The notes under the pieces were generated by a model. It ran no database searches. It saw only the letters and a program-made list of their open reading frames with translations, and was not told where the DNA came from. The position numbers and the translations under genes are program-made. From NCBI RefSeq assembly GCF_030272615.1, contig NC_081411.1:835876136-835940135 (forward strand): a stretch of DNA of 64,000 nt, read 5' to 3'. Below, piece after piece: positions 33,907 to 45,796 of the stretch (the stretch's first letter is position 1; the number at the start of each line of letters is the position of its first letter). Origin of the DNA: Cryptomeria japonica (taxonomy: Eukaryota > Streptophyta > Pinopsida > Cupressales > Cupressaceae).

Positions 33907-35590
33907 ATGCATAAAAGAAGAAGAGATGCCCATGGTAGATTCCTTCCTAATCACCCTGATCATAGAGGAATAAATCCATATGAAGCACCATATGTAAATC
34001 CTTTTGTTGCACTTTATCGAGCCCCACATAATTTGGACCATCCTACATTTGAACTTCTAGAAAATGGTCTTCATTTCCTTTTTGGATCACCTAAAGAGAA
34101 TCATTACCATTTAGTTGTTTACCAAGGACCAATGATGGGACACAGAGGTGGAGATAATCCACTAGGGGGTGGAGGTAATCCCCCACCTCCAGGTGGCGGC
34201 AATCCACTTGTTAACCCAACATTTGAATTTCCCATTTTTGATCTGCATGATAATGCTAACCTCAAGAATATTCCAACTTCTTCTTTGCCTAAATTCTATG
34301 GGATAGTTACAAAAGACCTAGACACTTTCTTGCTTGAATTTGATGTCCTCTGTAGGAGGTATGATTACACTACATATGCCCATAGGCTTAAAATATTCCC
34401 AACCACCTTGAAAGATTATGCCCTGAGATGGTTTATGAGTTTAGGGAGTAACTCAATAGAAAGATGGGATGAGATAAAATGATTGTTTCTCTATAAATAT
34501 AAAGATTATTGTAGGGGAAATGACCACCATGGAGATGATATCTTCACGATGACAGAGAGGGAGGATGAGAGTCTAGAAGACTATCTTGAGAGATTTCTAT
34601 TTTGTGTTAAGAATTCTAAACATTGTACTCTAAATGAAGAGTCTCTCAAGTTGATAATTCTGAGAGGAATTAGTGAAGAATGAAAAAATTCCCTAGACCT
34701 TATGGGAGCTGGAGATATAACTCAATCATCATGGAATGACATCAGCCAAATCTGTCAAAAATATTCCAAGGCCACTACCAAGAAGAATAGGCATTATAAG
34801 CTTGGGAAGTCCTCATCAACAACAACTAGTGGCATTTCTAGGATGGAGTTGAGCCATTTGTTGATGGATTTTAAGGAGGATATCATAAATAATATGGCCA
34901 CTTAGTTGGAAACACTTGAAGCCAAGAAGAAGCATGAAGAAGCTGAAGAAATGCTTGCAGAGTTTTGTCCACACTGTAGGCAAAAGAAGAAGGACTGCGG
35001 GTGTAAGTTAGTTGCTAATCTTGATAATCACCATGTTCCCGAGTTTAAGCCAATACATGGAGATGATGAACAACTCTTCTATGTTGTTCAATGAAGACCA
35101 TGGGCCCCAAGATAAGGTATGACTCCTGATCCATTATCTTTTGCTGGTTATAATGAGAATTCTTATGCACAAAATAATCAGTGGCAACCTCCATATGTTC
35201 AAAATTTTGGGAATTTTCCATCTCAATATTGGTATAATCCCCAAGGTTCATGGTCAAATAATTCTAATCCTTTATCCCAATGGAAACAATCACAATGAAA
35301 TTGGTCTCAACCTCAATGGTCATGGCAGGCTCCACAGGGAAATTGGCAACCAACTTCTCAATGGAGAGGGGGTCAACAATGGTCAAATCAACCTTCTTCT
35401 TATTTATAGTCACCACAACCACCTCAACATCTTGCTATAATGCCACCCCCTACTCCTAATGCCACTCAACCTAAAGCTACTTAATTGCCATCTTAGCGCA
35501 TACCAAATCCAAATAGTAAGCCCCAACCACAACAACAAGTCTATTCTACTGATCCTAACCAGTACCTTGCATATTCCCTTAACATAAGTG
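33907..35590 (+). pseudogene. A gag (Athila-type)
   Basis: The ATG at 33907 opens MHKRRRDAHGRFLPNHPDH. A Gly/Pro-rich stretch follows at about residues 75-100, then the capsid region (FYGIVTKDLDTFLLEFDVLC, LKIFPTTLKDYALRWF, LEDYLERFL). A Cys-rich CPHCRQKKKDCGC lies near 34970 and a Gln/Asn/Pro/Trp-rich tail at 35160-35560. The frame is kept, with stops at 34480, 34681, 34903, 35092 and later ones, mostly TGA or TAG from CGA or CAG. Confidence 0.8.
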
Positions 35591-36799
35591 ATATTCATCT
35601 TAGGTCAGGGAATACGTTACCTAATCCATCTTCGATAGTAATTACTGAAGTACTATCAGAGAAAGCTATATTAGATAACCCTCCAGATCAGCCAGCTCAG
35701 TCTACCAAAGCCCAATAGTCTAGAACTTTGCCTCTAGTGAATAGAATACCTTTATTTCCTTAGAGGTTACAAGCTAAGGAGACTAAGCAAAATGAAGACG
35801 TAACTTTTGATCTCATTGATAAACTATAACACATATGTGTTAAAATTCCATTGTTTCGGGCTATCAAGGATGTCCCTATCTATAGTAAGGTCATTAAGGA
35901 AGCACATTTGAAGAAACCTGGTAGGAAAAAGAAGGACCCACAAATAGTCCATGTGATGGGACAAATCGCTAATATTATGTTGGTTAAGGTTACAATACCT
36001 AAGTACTATGATCCAAGTAGCCCTATTGTGGGAATAGTCATTAATGGTACTTAGATTAAGAATTCTCTAATAGATCTAGGAGCCACCATTAATGTCATGA
36101 CTAAGTATATCATGCAACAACTTAACATAACTAGTCTTTGACCTACCCCCACATTCCTGCAGCATGCTGATAGCTCCACTGTTTGACCTGATGGTATGAT
36201 AGAAGATGTTGTATTCACTTTGGATTCTTGGGAATATCTAAAAAATTTCATGATATTATCTCCTAAGGCCACATTGGGAGGAGATCTAGTCATTCTAGGA
36301 TGACCTTGGCTTTCTACAACTGATGCATATATGGGATGTCGGTTAGAAGATATGACTATTTCGGATGGGAATTCAACTAAGAAATTAGCTCTTTATTCCC
36401 CTGCACAACCTCAGCTTGATCAAGAGTAGGTTGTATGGTCTGATGTAGGGGAAGATGCAGAAGAAGTTAACTTTGTTCATCACCCCATGATGATAAATAG
36501 AGAACCATTAATAGAAGTTCAAGATGAAGATCGGGTTCTTTCCAATATAATAGAAAATCATTATGACTCAGAACACTAGTTGCATAAATTAACTTCATGT
36601 ATCTTGCACTCAATTTTCCTTCCTTCCTCCTCATCCAAACTTCCTGCAGCCATAGATATATTGCACTTTTTTACCGCATGAGCTTCACACTTCTTCTCTC
36701 ATGGAAGCAACTTAGATTGACCTAACCACCAAGGTAGAAGTTTCCCCAGACAAGTATTTAAACATTAATAATTAGCTTCCAGAGGCACATAAGGCAGCC
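35591..36799 (+). pseudogene. A protease region (Athila-type)
   Basis: After a linker with IRSGN-like residues (DIHLRSGNTLP), the frame reads PLFRAIKDVPIYSKVIKE. The protease active site is NSLIDLGATINVMTK near 36060, the D-L-G-A form typical of Athila. GGDLVILG-stop-PWL follows near 36280. Numerous TAG and TGA stops follow and frame changes occur before RT. It would have cut the gag-pol polyprotein. Confidence 0.7.
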
Positions 36800-37891
36800 T
36801 TGGTTGATCTACTTCAGTGTCATAAGAAGGCTTTTGCATGGGACTATAGAGACATGAGGGGGTTAGATCCTAGAGTGTGTACCCATAGGATATACATCAA
36901 AGAAGAATGCAGACCAGTTAGACAGTTACAAAAGAGGATTAATCCCACCTTAAGAGAAATAGTTAAGGAGGAATTGCAAAAACTGTTAAATGTTGGATTT
37001 ATCTACCCTATATCAAATAGTCAATGGCTATCACCTCTAGTTATAGTTCCTAAGAAGGGAGTTAAATGGTGAGTTTGTGTGGATTACAAGGAACTTAACT
37101 CAACAACCAAGAAGGACCATTTTCCATTACCCTTTGTAGATCAAGTGTTAGATTCCATGGCAGGGAAGCAATACTTTTCATTCTTGGATGGATTCAATAG
37201 TTACAATCAAATTAAAATAGCTCCAAAAGATCTTGAAAAGAATACATTTAAATGCCCTTGGGGGACATATGCTTACTTTTTTCTTCCCTTTGGGTTATGC
37301 AATGCTCCAGGTACTTTCCGAAGAGCTGTCATTTGCATATTGTCAGATATTTCAAATGACTGGATGAAGATATACATGGATGATTTTACTACTTATGGTT
37401 CAGAATTTGATGAAGCATTGGAGAACTTGAAGGAAGTACTATAGAGATGTGAATATTAAAGTCTATCTCTAAATACTGAGAAATGTTTCATGATGATGCA
37501 GGAAGGAATAGTCTTGGGACATCATATTTCTAAAGTTGGCATTCAAGTTGATCCATGAAAGATAGAGGTCATTCTTACCCTTTCTGTTCTACCCAAGCAA
37601 AAGGATGTAAGAAGTTTTCTTGGATATGTTGGATATTATAAAATATTTATTAAAGAATTCAATAAAATAATAGGGCCTTTGTATTATCTCTTGTCTAAAT
37701 ATGTTGCATTTGATTGGACTCCAACATGTGATGAAGCTTTCCAGAAGCTTAAAGAAACATTGACTTAGGCACCAGTCCTCAAGGGTCCAAATTGGTCATT
37801 ACCTTTCCATATTCACATAGATGCATTAGACTATGCTATAAGAGTAGTTTTGGGATAAAAGTTGGATAATTTAGAGAATGCAATTTATTTT
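36800..37891 (+). pseudogene. A reverse transcriptase and partial RNase H
   Basis: RT begins with HKKAFAWDYRDMRGLDP and carries VGFIYPISNSQWLSPLVIVPKK and VDYKELNSTTKKDHFPLPF. It also has FSFLDGFNSYNQI (first catalytic Asp) and YMDDFTTYG (catalytic Asp pair). The TGA at 37070 replaces the Arg/Trp region before VCVDY. Thumb and connection motifs VLGHHISK and RSFLGYVGYY follow, then RNase H (HIHIDALDYA) to IYF, where B's LTR starts at 37892. Confidence 0.85.
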
Positions 37892-39486
37892 TGTAGCGTC
37901 GTAAATTGTACGCACTCGCTAGGGTGGTACAATTTCACACCTAGTTTAGCACCCGCCTTAGTGCATTTTGCATTCTGCATTGCATTTCTCCTTAAGCACT
38001 TAATTAATCAAATTAATTAGGTCTAAGGTCCTATTTCATCATTCTCTACATCACAAAGTTGGGCCCTTTCACTAAAGCGCGCCCTTCGCATTTTATTCCT
38101 CTAATACATCACTTAATCAAAAACCCTAATTAAGTCCTATTCCAAACTTGGGGGCTTGGTTTCGGGGTCAAAACATCTCGAAATCACCTGTAACTTTGGG
38201 ATTCTCTCTAAAATCATCATATCCGACGGCCCTGAAAATTTGGTGAAAAGTTGTCAGGACTGTGGCGCCCGGTGCACATGGTCCCGGACATTTTTTCTGA
38301 AATTTTAGGAGCGCGATCCAATCATAAAATAAAGCTTAACCCCAAGAAATTGGCGGGATATTCAATCTCTAGGTCGGCCAAAATACGAATTTATGACCTA
38401 GGGTTTCATACATAAAAGCTCTCTTTCCTCATTTGAAGGGATCGGATTTTTGGTTTCCAGGAACTTCATATGCAGCGAAAGAGCAGATCTTTGAGGACTT
38501 CAACATCTTACAACATCTTTCTATTAAGCATCTATCAAATTCATTCATCCACTTAGGACTTGGAAGACATTGAAGAACAATAGGAGATTACTGACTGAAG
38601 ATTGGCTTGTACTCCTCCCTTGAGGGTTGGGTATGATTTCGTATTGTTTTCATGTCTTTGTATAAGCTTTGATACATCATTTATTCATGCTTTAAATCAC
38701 ATTGCATCTTGATTTAGAGAATTTACATTATCATTTGCAAGCAATTAGGGTTTACTTTCTAGGTTGCTCTAGTTTGCTTTCTTGCATTTTGGACCTTGCA
38801 CACACACTAGGTCTGCACACACAATACATTTTACAAAACAACTTGGCTATTCATGGAGGTGGAAATCACCGAAGCGGGGGTTTGACTAAGGCAAAACCCT
38901 ATATAGCCGCTCCTCCCCCTTTTCAGATATTATTGTAGGTTTCGGGATTCGGACAATGCCGCGGGATACAGATCCGGAGAGAGAAGGTTGGAACAGCACT
39001 CTCTGTAAAATTGCAGAGCAGGAGACTGGGACAGGGGCGCTGGGCGCCCTGGTCCTCCAGACAGACAGTTTGCAAACAGTTTTCAGACAGTGTTTCAGAG
39101 TGCAGAACAGTGGTTTCCGATGCAGTTTTCAAGACAGTGGCGCCCGCGCCCCCGTCCCGAACATTTTCAGTCCGATTTTGACTCCGGGTACACATCTACA
39201 TTCTTATTTTATCCTTACATTTACAACTGTTCATTGTTTAATCTCAATTCTGCAATCTTGTTATTGGTTCATACTTGCATTTTGGGATTAGGGTTTGAAC
39301 TTGCATTACTTAATCTTACAATTTCAACAAGGGAATAGAAATCCTAATAGATATCCCATGGCTCTCTCTTTCACCAAAAGAAGTAGCCAATTGTGCGATA
39401 TCTCTAGGCTCTTTCGTATTCCATAATGTGTGTCAAGAGGTAGGATTAGGGCATGTTAACGTAGTCTCGCTTTTTTCCCCCACACA
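37892..39486 (+). repeat. B 5' LTR
   Basis: It starts TGTAGCGTCGTAAATTG. Bases 37892-38706 match the 3' LTR (48898-49712) without indels. I extend the LTR to CACACA at 39486 because a primer-site-like TGG follows at 39490 and none follows 38706. The extra 780 bp includes 'ccctatatagcc' at about 38918, a TATA-like box, and a GC-rich stretch of repeated 'gacagt/cagttttcagacag' at 39060-39140. If the LTR really ends at 38706, this part is leader. Confidence 0.65.
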
Positions 39487-39489
39487 TTT

Positions 39490-39507
39490 TGGTGAACCTG
39501 ACGTGAA
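39490..39507 (+). promoter_or_regulatory. B probable primer binding site
   Basis: TGGTGAACCTGACGTGAA stands three bases after the proposed LTR end. It has the TGG start of a tRNA-complementary site. I cannot assign the tRNA from memory. Confidence 0.5.
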
Positions 39508-39656
39508 TCTATCATTGCTTCCTCTTGCATTGCATTTATTAGATCTAGATCTAGATTTAGTGTGTTTTCATTTTCATTAAAAGAGAAAAAGAAAAAAAAA
39601 AAAAAGGAGCGTGTTTCTTTGCATTGTGTGTTTAAATTTTATGCAATCTTTTCAAA

Positions 39657-42600
39657 ATGTCAGATTTTTATTTGCAAAATGTTCATGCTTTTGATGATTA
39701 TTATGAGTATAGCCAAGATGAATTAGATGAAGCTTTAGATGAGTTTTTAAACCCTAAGGATGCTAAACCTTCATTTTACCAAAAACTCATAAACCTTGTT
39801 ACTATGCCATTTAGGTGTGATGAGAAAGATAAGTCGAATGATTCCTCTCAAGGATACATTCCTATCAACTCTTCCCCTGAATCTAGTAACATGGTTGTTT
39901 TCAATAATCCCCTCTATGAGGAGATGTCTCCTTTTGAATCAAAAGACAAACCTTTTAGCCGATATGATCATGTTTTGTTGGATGATGCTCTTGATGACTT
40001 TGTGGCTTTGTCGAAACCTATAAACAAAAACAAGACCTCTAAATTAGTTAACATGATAAACTTGAATGAACATAATAAGCCTCTCTTTGAAGTCCAAGGT
40101 GCTTAACCTTCTCCCACCTTTCAAGTTCTTAAATCACCCCTCCTTACTATCCAAGGGAGGTATGATCATGATTCCTTTCGTACCCTAAATAAACCAATCA
40201 TCACTGTACACGGAAGAAAACCTATAAGTCCTTACAATTATGCTAAACAAATAACTAGAGAGAGTTATCATGCGGTTGCCCATACTTATCATACCAGAAA
40301 TAATAGGCAACCTAATCCTCCTCCTGTTATTCCAGTCTCTCTTCCTAATCCTCAACCAATTCTTCCTCAAGCTCCCCGTATCTCGCAAGTTATGGGTAAG
40401 GAATATGATCTCATAGAACAACTTAAAGCTACCCCTGCTAAGATATCCCTTTGGGATTTGATTCAAACTTCTTCCGCTCATCATGGAATGTTACAAGATG
40501 CCTTGAAAGATTTGAATGTTCCTCCACCGAATATGTCTAGTAATATAGCATCTTTTGTTAACTCTGTGATGAATCCTAAAGCTCAAATTGTGTTTACCCA
40601 AGATGAGTTGCCTACAAATGAAATTCAACAACAATATGATCCCTTGATGATTGTGGTTGTCATGAAAGACACTGCTATAAGACGAACACTAGTAGATAAT
40701 GGCTCTGGTCTTAATGTGTGTAGCATTAATCTATTGCATAAGATGAATGTGGATACATCTCTTATTGAGCCTGACTCTCGTCCCATTCGTGGTTTTGACA
40801 ATGTGGCTAAGACTTCATTAGGTATCATCACCTTACCTCTCACAGTGGGACCTGTTACTTTGCCTACTCCTATCCATGTTATGCCGGGAAATTTAACATA
40901 TAACTTGTTATTAGGGAGGCCTTGGATTCACAGCATGCAAGCTGTCCCCTCTACATTGCATAGACAAGTTAAATTCGTTTATAACAATAAGACATACACT
41001 TTGATGGGTGATACTAATTTTCAAGCTTGTCTACAAACATCTAATTCCAAAGGAGAGTCTTCTAAGCCATCCTCGTCTAGTAATGACTCTTTAAACAAGA
41101 AACCTATCGCTGAGTCTTCGCTCTCTGATGATCAAAATCCTTCGGATGAGTCTGGAACTCCTGAAGAGGATCCTTCTCGACTTGAAACTACACATAAAAA
41201 GGATTTTGATCCTGAGAAGGTTCTTGCAGAGGATGATTGGGGATCTCTTGATTTTAACCCTACCTTTGTAGGTGAATATAAGGTTCCTTCTAGAGAGCTT
41301 AAAGTTGAAAAGAAAGAAGAAACTAAAAATCAATCAACTTTACCTGAATCTATGAGTAATAATTTTGTGGCCGCTTCTCAAACTTCTTCTTCTCACATAT
41401 CTAATTATGAAGAGTTTGATTCTTTGTCTTATGAAAAACCACCACCTCTTCCTGAAATGGCTGATCGTTATGGTCGTGGTTTTCGCATTTTTGCTAAGCA
41501 TGGGTATCATGGAAAAGGTTGTGGTGCTCATGAACAAGGGATAAGAGTTCCTCTAGAGACTAATTTGCACAATTATGCCTTTGGACTTGGCTTTAATCCC
41601 TGCAGACGTACTAAAGCTTCTAAAAGACCATGCATTAGTGTTAATGCTATCTCTACATCTCTATCAATACAACATCCTGAGTATATTGATGGGGATCCTT
41701 CGTGTGCCTGTGCTTTGGATATCTTCCCTACCGATGATGCTTTAGCTGAGTTCTTGGGAGCTTATGACACTCTTCCTCGTTATCATCACAATAGGGGACT
41801 CCCTTATTGTTTGAACACCGAAGCTTATTTTGGAAAAGAGATTGATAATGATGAGATTGTGAAAGAATTCCCTCAGTTAAAGGATACTCCTCAACAAAGT
41901 AATCTTCTCATAAGTGATACCCTTGATGTTAAGATGGATCCTTGCAACAAAGAGAAAGTTATTAAAATTGGGAAATGTTTGGATGAAGAGGAACAGAAAC
42001 AATATGAAGAACTATTGCATGAATTCCCTGAGATCTTTGCTTGGGCATATTCTGACATGCCTGGTATAGATCCTAAGATCGTTACTCATAATATTGTCTT
42101 AGTTCCTGACGCTAAGCCCGTGAAACAAAAGATTCGAAAAATGAATCCTAAGGTGGCTCTGCTTGTTAAGGCTGAGATTGAAAAATTATTAGAGGCTGGA
42201 TTTATCCGCCCTATTGACTATTCCCCATGGATTTCAAATATTGTCACTGTGGCTAAACCAGATAACAAAATAAGAATGTGTACCGACTTTCGGGATCTAA
42301 ATAAGGCTTCTTTAAAAGATGATTTTCCTCTTCCAAACATTGACATGATAGTTGATTCTACGACAAGACATGCCTTGTTATCCTTCATGGATGGTTTTTC
42401 AGGATACAATCAAATTTTTATTGACCCTCAAGATCAATTCAAAACCGCTTTCACCACTCCTTGGGGTACGTTTTGTTGGATAATGATGCCTTTTGGACTT
42501 AAAAATGCCGGTGCAATTTATCAACGAGCGATGACCCTTATCTTTCATGATTATATGCATAAGATTTTAGAGGATTATGTTGATGATATCTTAGCTAAAT

Positions 42601-43453
42601 CCTTTCTTCGCATGGATCATGTTAAAATCCTTCGTCAAATCTTTGAAAGAATTCGTAAATATCACATGCGCTTGAATCCTCGAAAATGTGTTTTTGGTGT
42701 GGATAGTGGAAAACTATTAGGATTCATAGTTTCGCATCATGGGATTGAGGTGGACACTAAGAAAATAGATGCTATCGTTAACATGCCACCTCCTCGAAAT
42801 GTGTCTCAACTTAAAAGCTTACAAGGAAAGATTCAAGCTATTCGTAGGTTCGTGTCTCAACTTGCGGATCGTACCTTTCCTTTTACTCAACTTCTTAAAA
42901 AGGATATCACTTTTCAATGGAATGAAGACTGTCAGCAAGCATTTGAAGATTTAAAAGTGTATTTGGCTAGTCCTCCTATTCTTCAACCGGCCGAACCTTC
43001 TAAACCCTTCCTTCTGTATACAGCTACTTCTTCTCATGCTGTCGCAGCATTGTTAGCACAACATGATAAAGATGGTAAGGAATGTCCGGTTTATTACATA
43101 AGTCGTACCTTACTCGATTATGAAACCCGATATTCTGCGATAGAGAGACAATGCTTGGCCATGGTATTTGTGGCTCAGAAATTGAGACATTATCTTTTGA
43201 ATTCAGAAGTCCATGTCATGGTAAAGTTTGATCCTTTGAAGCATCTTTTCTCTAAAACTGATTTATCAGGACGTCTAGCTAAGTGGGTTATGATGTTAAC
43301 TGAATTTGACCTTAAGTTTGTTTCCCAAAGAGCAATTAAAGGACAAGCATTGACCGATCACTTAGTTGAGGCCCCTTCGCCTTTCTCCTTCCCTAACCCT
43401 GAGTCCTTTCCTGATGACTTCATTCTTTCTATAGAGAAAGAACTTGGTAGTTA
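39657..43453 (+). pseudogene. B polyprotein, first part: unknown N-terminus, protease, G-patch-like, RT, RNase H
   Basis: The ATG at 39657 opens a frame with one stop (TAA at 40104-40106, from CAA) and then 1037 open codons. The N-terminal 250 codons are acidic and unfamiliar, with no CCHC knuckle. The protease site is LVDNGSGLNVCS (about 40689). A Ser/Glu-rich linker leads to a G-patch-like stretch (GYHGKGCGAHEQGI, about 41500). RT has IRPIDYSPWISNIV, MCTDFRDLNKAS, SFMDGFSGYNQI and YVDDILAKS (Tyr codon at 42576). The first RNase H keeps its overall shape (SAIERQCLAMVFVAQKLRHY), but its opening reads LLYTATSS where active enzymes have Asp. The frame is lost near 43453. Confidence 0.88.
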
Positions 43454-45199
43454 TACTTTGATGGCTCTAAGTGTCGTACGGGATCGGGGGCAGGTGTTGT
43501 TTTAGTTTCTCCTACGAAGAAACCTATTCCCTTATCATATCATCTAAATTTCCTGTGTACCAATAACATTGCTGAGTATGAGGCTCTTATAGCGGGAATA
43601 AAAGCAGCCTTGGCTCTGAACATAAAACATATACATATCTATGGAGATTCGCAATTGATTATAAGACAAGTAACAAGAATATATCAAGAAAAACAAGACA
43701 AATTATCACAATATAAAGATCTTGCTATCTGTTTATTACAAAATTTTGATTCTTATACCATGGAGCCCGTTCCTTGAAAAGATAATCGACATGTGGATGC
43801 AATGGCATGTGTGGCTTCTCTAGTATCTTTAGAGGACCCTATGGTCGATCTTAAATTTGTTATTCACAATCTTATTTCTCTGGCTATTGAAGATGATTCT
43901 AGCTTGATAACATGTTGTGACTTTGTAGACTCAGATGAATGGTTCTCGCATATCATAAGATATTTGACCGATGGTACCTTTCCTGATTCCGCTAATAGGA
44001 ACACTAGGGCTAGAATCCGCAAGCTGTCTGCTAGATATATCATCCTTTCTAATGTCCTTTATCAAAGGGGTTATGATGGTCTTCTCCTTCGTTGTCTTAA
44101 CAAGTCGGAAATCCCTATTGCTCTTGAAGAGGCACATTCAGGTGCCTGTGGGGGGCATTTTGGGGGCAAATCCCTGGTTCATAGGTTGCTTCGTATGGGA
44201 TACTATTGGCAAACTATGTAGAAGGATTCCTTTTCATTTGTTAAGAAATGTCATCAATGTCAACAACACAATAATCTGATTCATGCTCCTGCCCAAGAAC
44301 TTCGTTCTCAAGTAGCTTCTTGGCCTTTCTCCGCATGGGGTTTGGATATTATTGGAAAAATTTCTCCTCCTTCATCTCAAGGACACACCTTCATTATAAC
44401 TGCAACAGATTACTTTACGAAGTGGGTAGAAGCTATTCCTCTTCGCTCTACTACTGCTGAAGTGATTTGTCAATTTCTCTTAGAAAACATCATTTCTCGA
44501 TTTGGGATACCTTCCACTATTATCTCAGATAATGGGACATCGTTTAAAAACAAGGATGTGAAGAAATTCCTCGAGAAGTATCATATCAAACATCGATTTT
44601 CTACACCATATTATCCTCAATCAAATGGCCAAGCCGAATCATCCAATAAGATAATTGAACAAATTCTTCGTAAAACCGTAAATAAGCATGGTAAGGATTG
44701 GAGTAACCAGCTAATCTATGCTCTTTGGGCTTACCGAACGAGTGTACGAATTGCTACGAGAACTACTCCATATAATCTTGTTTATGGTGCTGATGCTATT
44801 ATGCCCTTAGAATTAGAGATTCCATCACTTAGGGTTTCTCTCAAAGGTATAGTAGATGATGACTCTTATAGGGAACAATGACTTCAACAGCTTGAGATGC
44901 TTGATGAACAGTGCATAAACGCTCTTGAGCATATTCAAGCGTATCACAAAACTCTACAACGAAGCTATAATGATAAGGTCATTCAACGTTCCTTCTCAGT
45001 AGGCGACTTAGTCCTTTATGAGAATCAGCGCAATGTGAATGCCTTGCCTGCTGAAAAGGGAAAATTTAGTCCTAATTGGCTTGGACCATATATCGTTATT
45101 GAGGATTATGGATCAGGTGCTTACAAAATAGCGGATGTAGAAGGTATGCCTCTTAAAGAACCTATTAATGCTATGCACTTGCATAGATATTATGCTTAA
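43454..45199 (+). pseudogene. B polyprotein, second part: second (archaeal-like) RNase H and integrase
   Basis: This is shifted by one frame relative to the first part. The second RNase H shows all four acidic positions: YFDGS (43454), NNIAEYEALIAG, YGDSQLII and NRHVDAMA. Such a dual RNase H marks the Tat lineage. Integrase follows, with HSGACGGHFGGKS and CHQCQQ for zinc, then WGLDIIGKI, ISDNGTSF and SNGQAESSN. The last two are spaced 35 residues apart, so the D-D-35-E triad is intact. The C-terminus has FSVGDLVLYENQR and GPYIVIEDYGSGAYKI. Stops are TGA 43775, TAG 44219 and TGA 44879, each one C to T step from a sense codon. It ends with TAA at 45197. Confidence 0.88.
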
Positions 45200-45796
45200 T
45201 TCTTCATTCTTCATCTATCTTCCTTTTCAATTCTTCAACATTGGATAATATGTTAGTATCTCTTAGTTAAAGCAAAATAGAATTAAATGTTATGATGTTT
45301 AATCTATATTGCTTCATTCCTGACAAGCGTGTCTTCTTACTTTATAGTTTGTCTTGAATTCATTTATGTAAATTGTAAAAGGTTTACATTCTCGTTATGC
45401 TGGCATATTATACAATGTCTTTATGTGTTAAGTAGAATCGTATCATGTTGTGTTTAAGTACAAGATTAAATCACATTAGTTATATGATTCTTAGGCTTAA
45501 TGCATATTTCTTCCTTATCATCAATGTAGTACTTGATTAAACATTTTAATTAAGTCACACATGTATCAATTTAATCATGGAGCATTGAGAAATCAATCAC
45601 ATGGAAATTAAATTCTGAACATACATGTACATTTACCAAATGTATTAGATTTAATCAAAACAAAACATACATTGTTTTAAGCATTAAAGTTAACACATTT
45701 GAGACAAAGAGAAGCATGTATATATATATATGTGGATCGTATACAAAAACAGGTCACTGTATATCCAAAATGTGACCTCTCTTTTACATCATAAAA
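45200..45796. other. B spacer after pol
   Basis: This is about 600 bp of AT-rich DNA with no coding signal on either strand. A TA-rich run lies at 45719-45732. It probably holds the 3' ends of both pol and the antisense PMD transcript. Confidence 0.5.

Noticed and set aside
38702-39338. Several overlapping ORFs just after the aligned part of B's 5' LTR
   Set aside because: They overlap on both strands, show no domain and lie in what is probably LTR sequence.
40185-41537. Minus-strand ORFs opposite B's polyprotein
   Set aside because: They are shadows of the long plus-strand frame, with no domain of their own.
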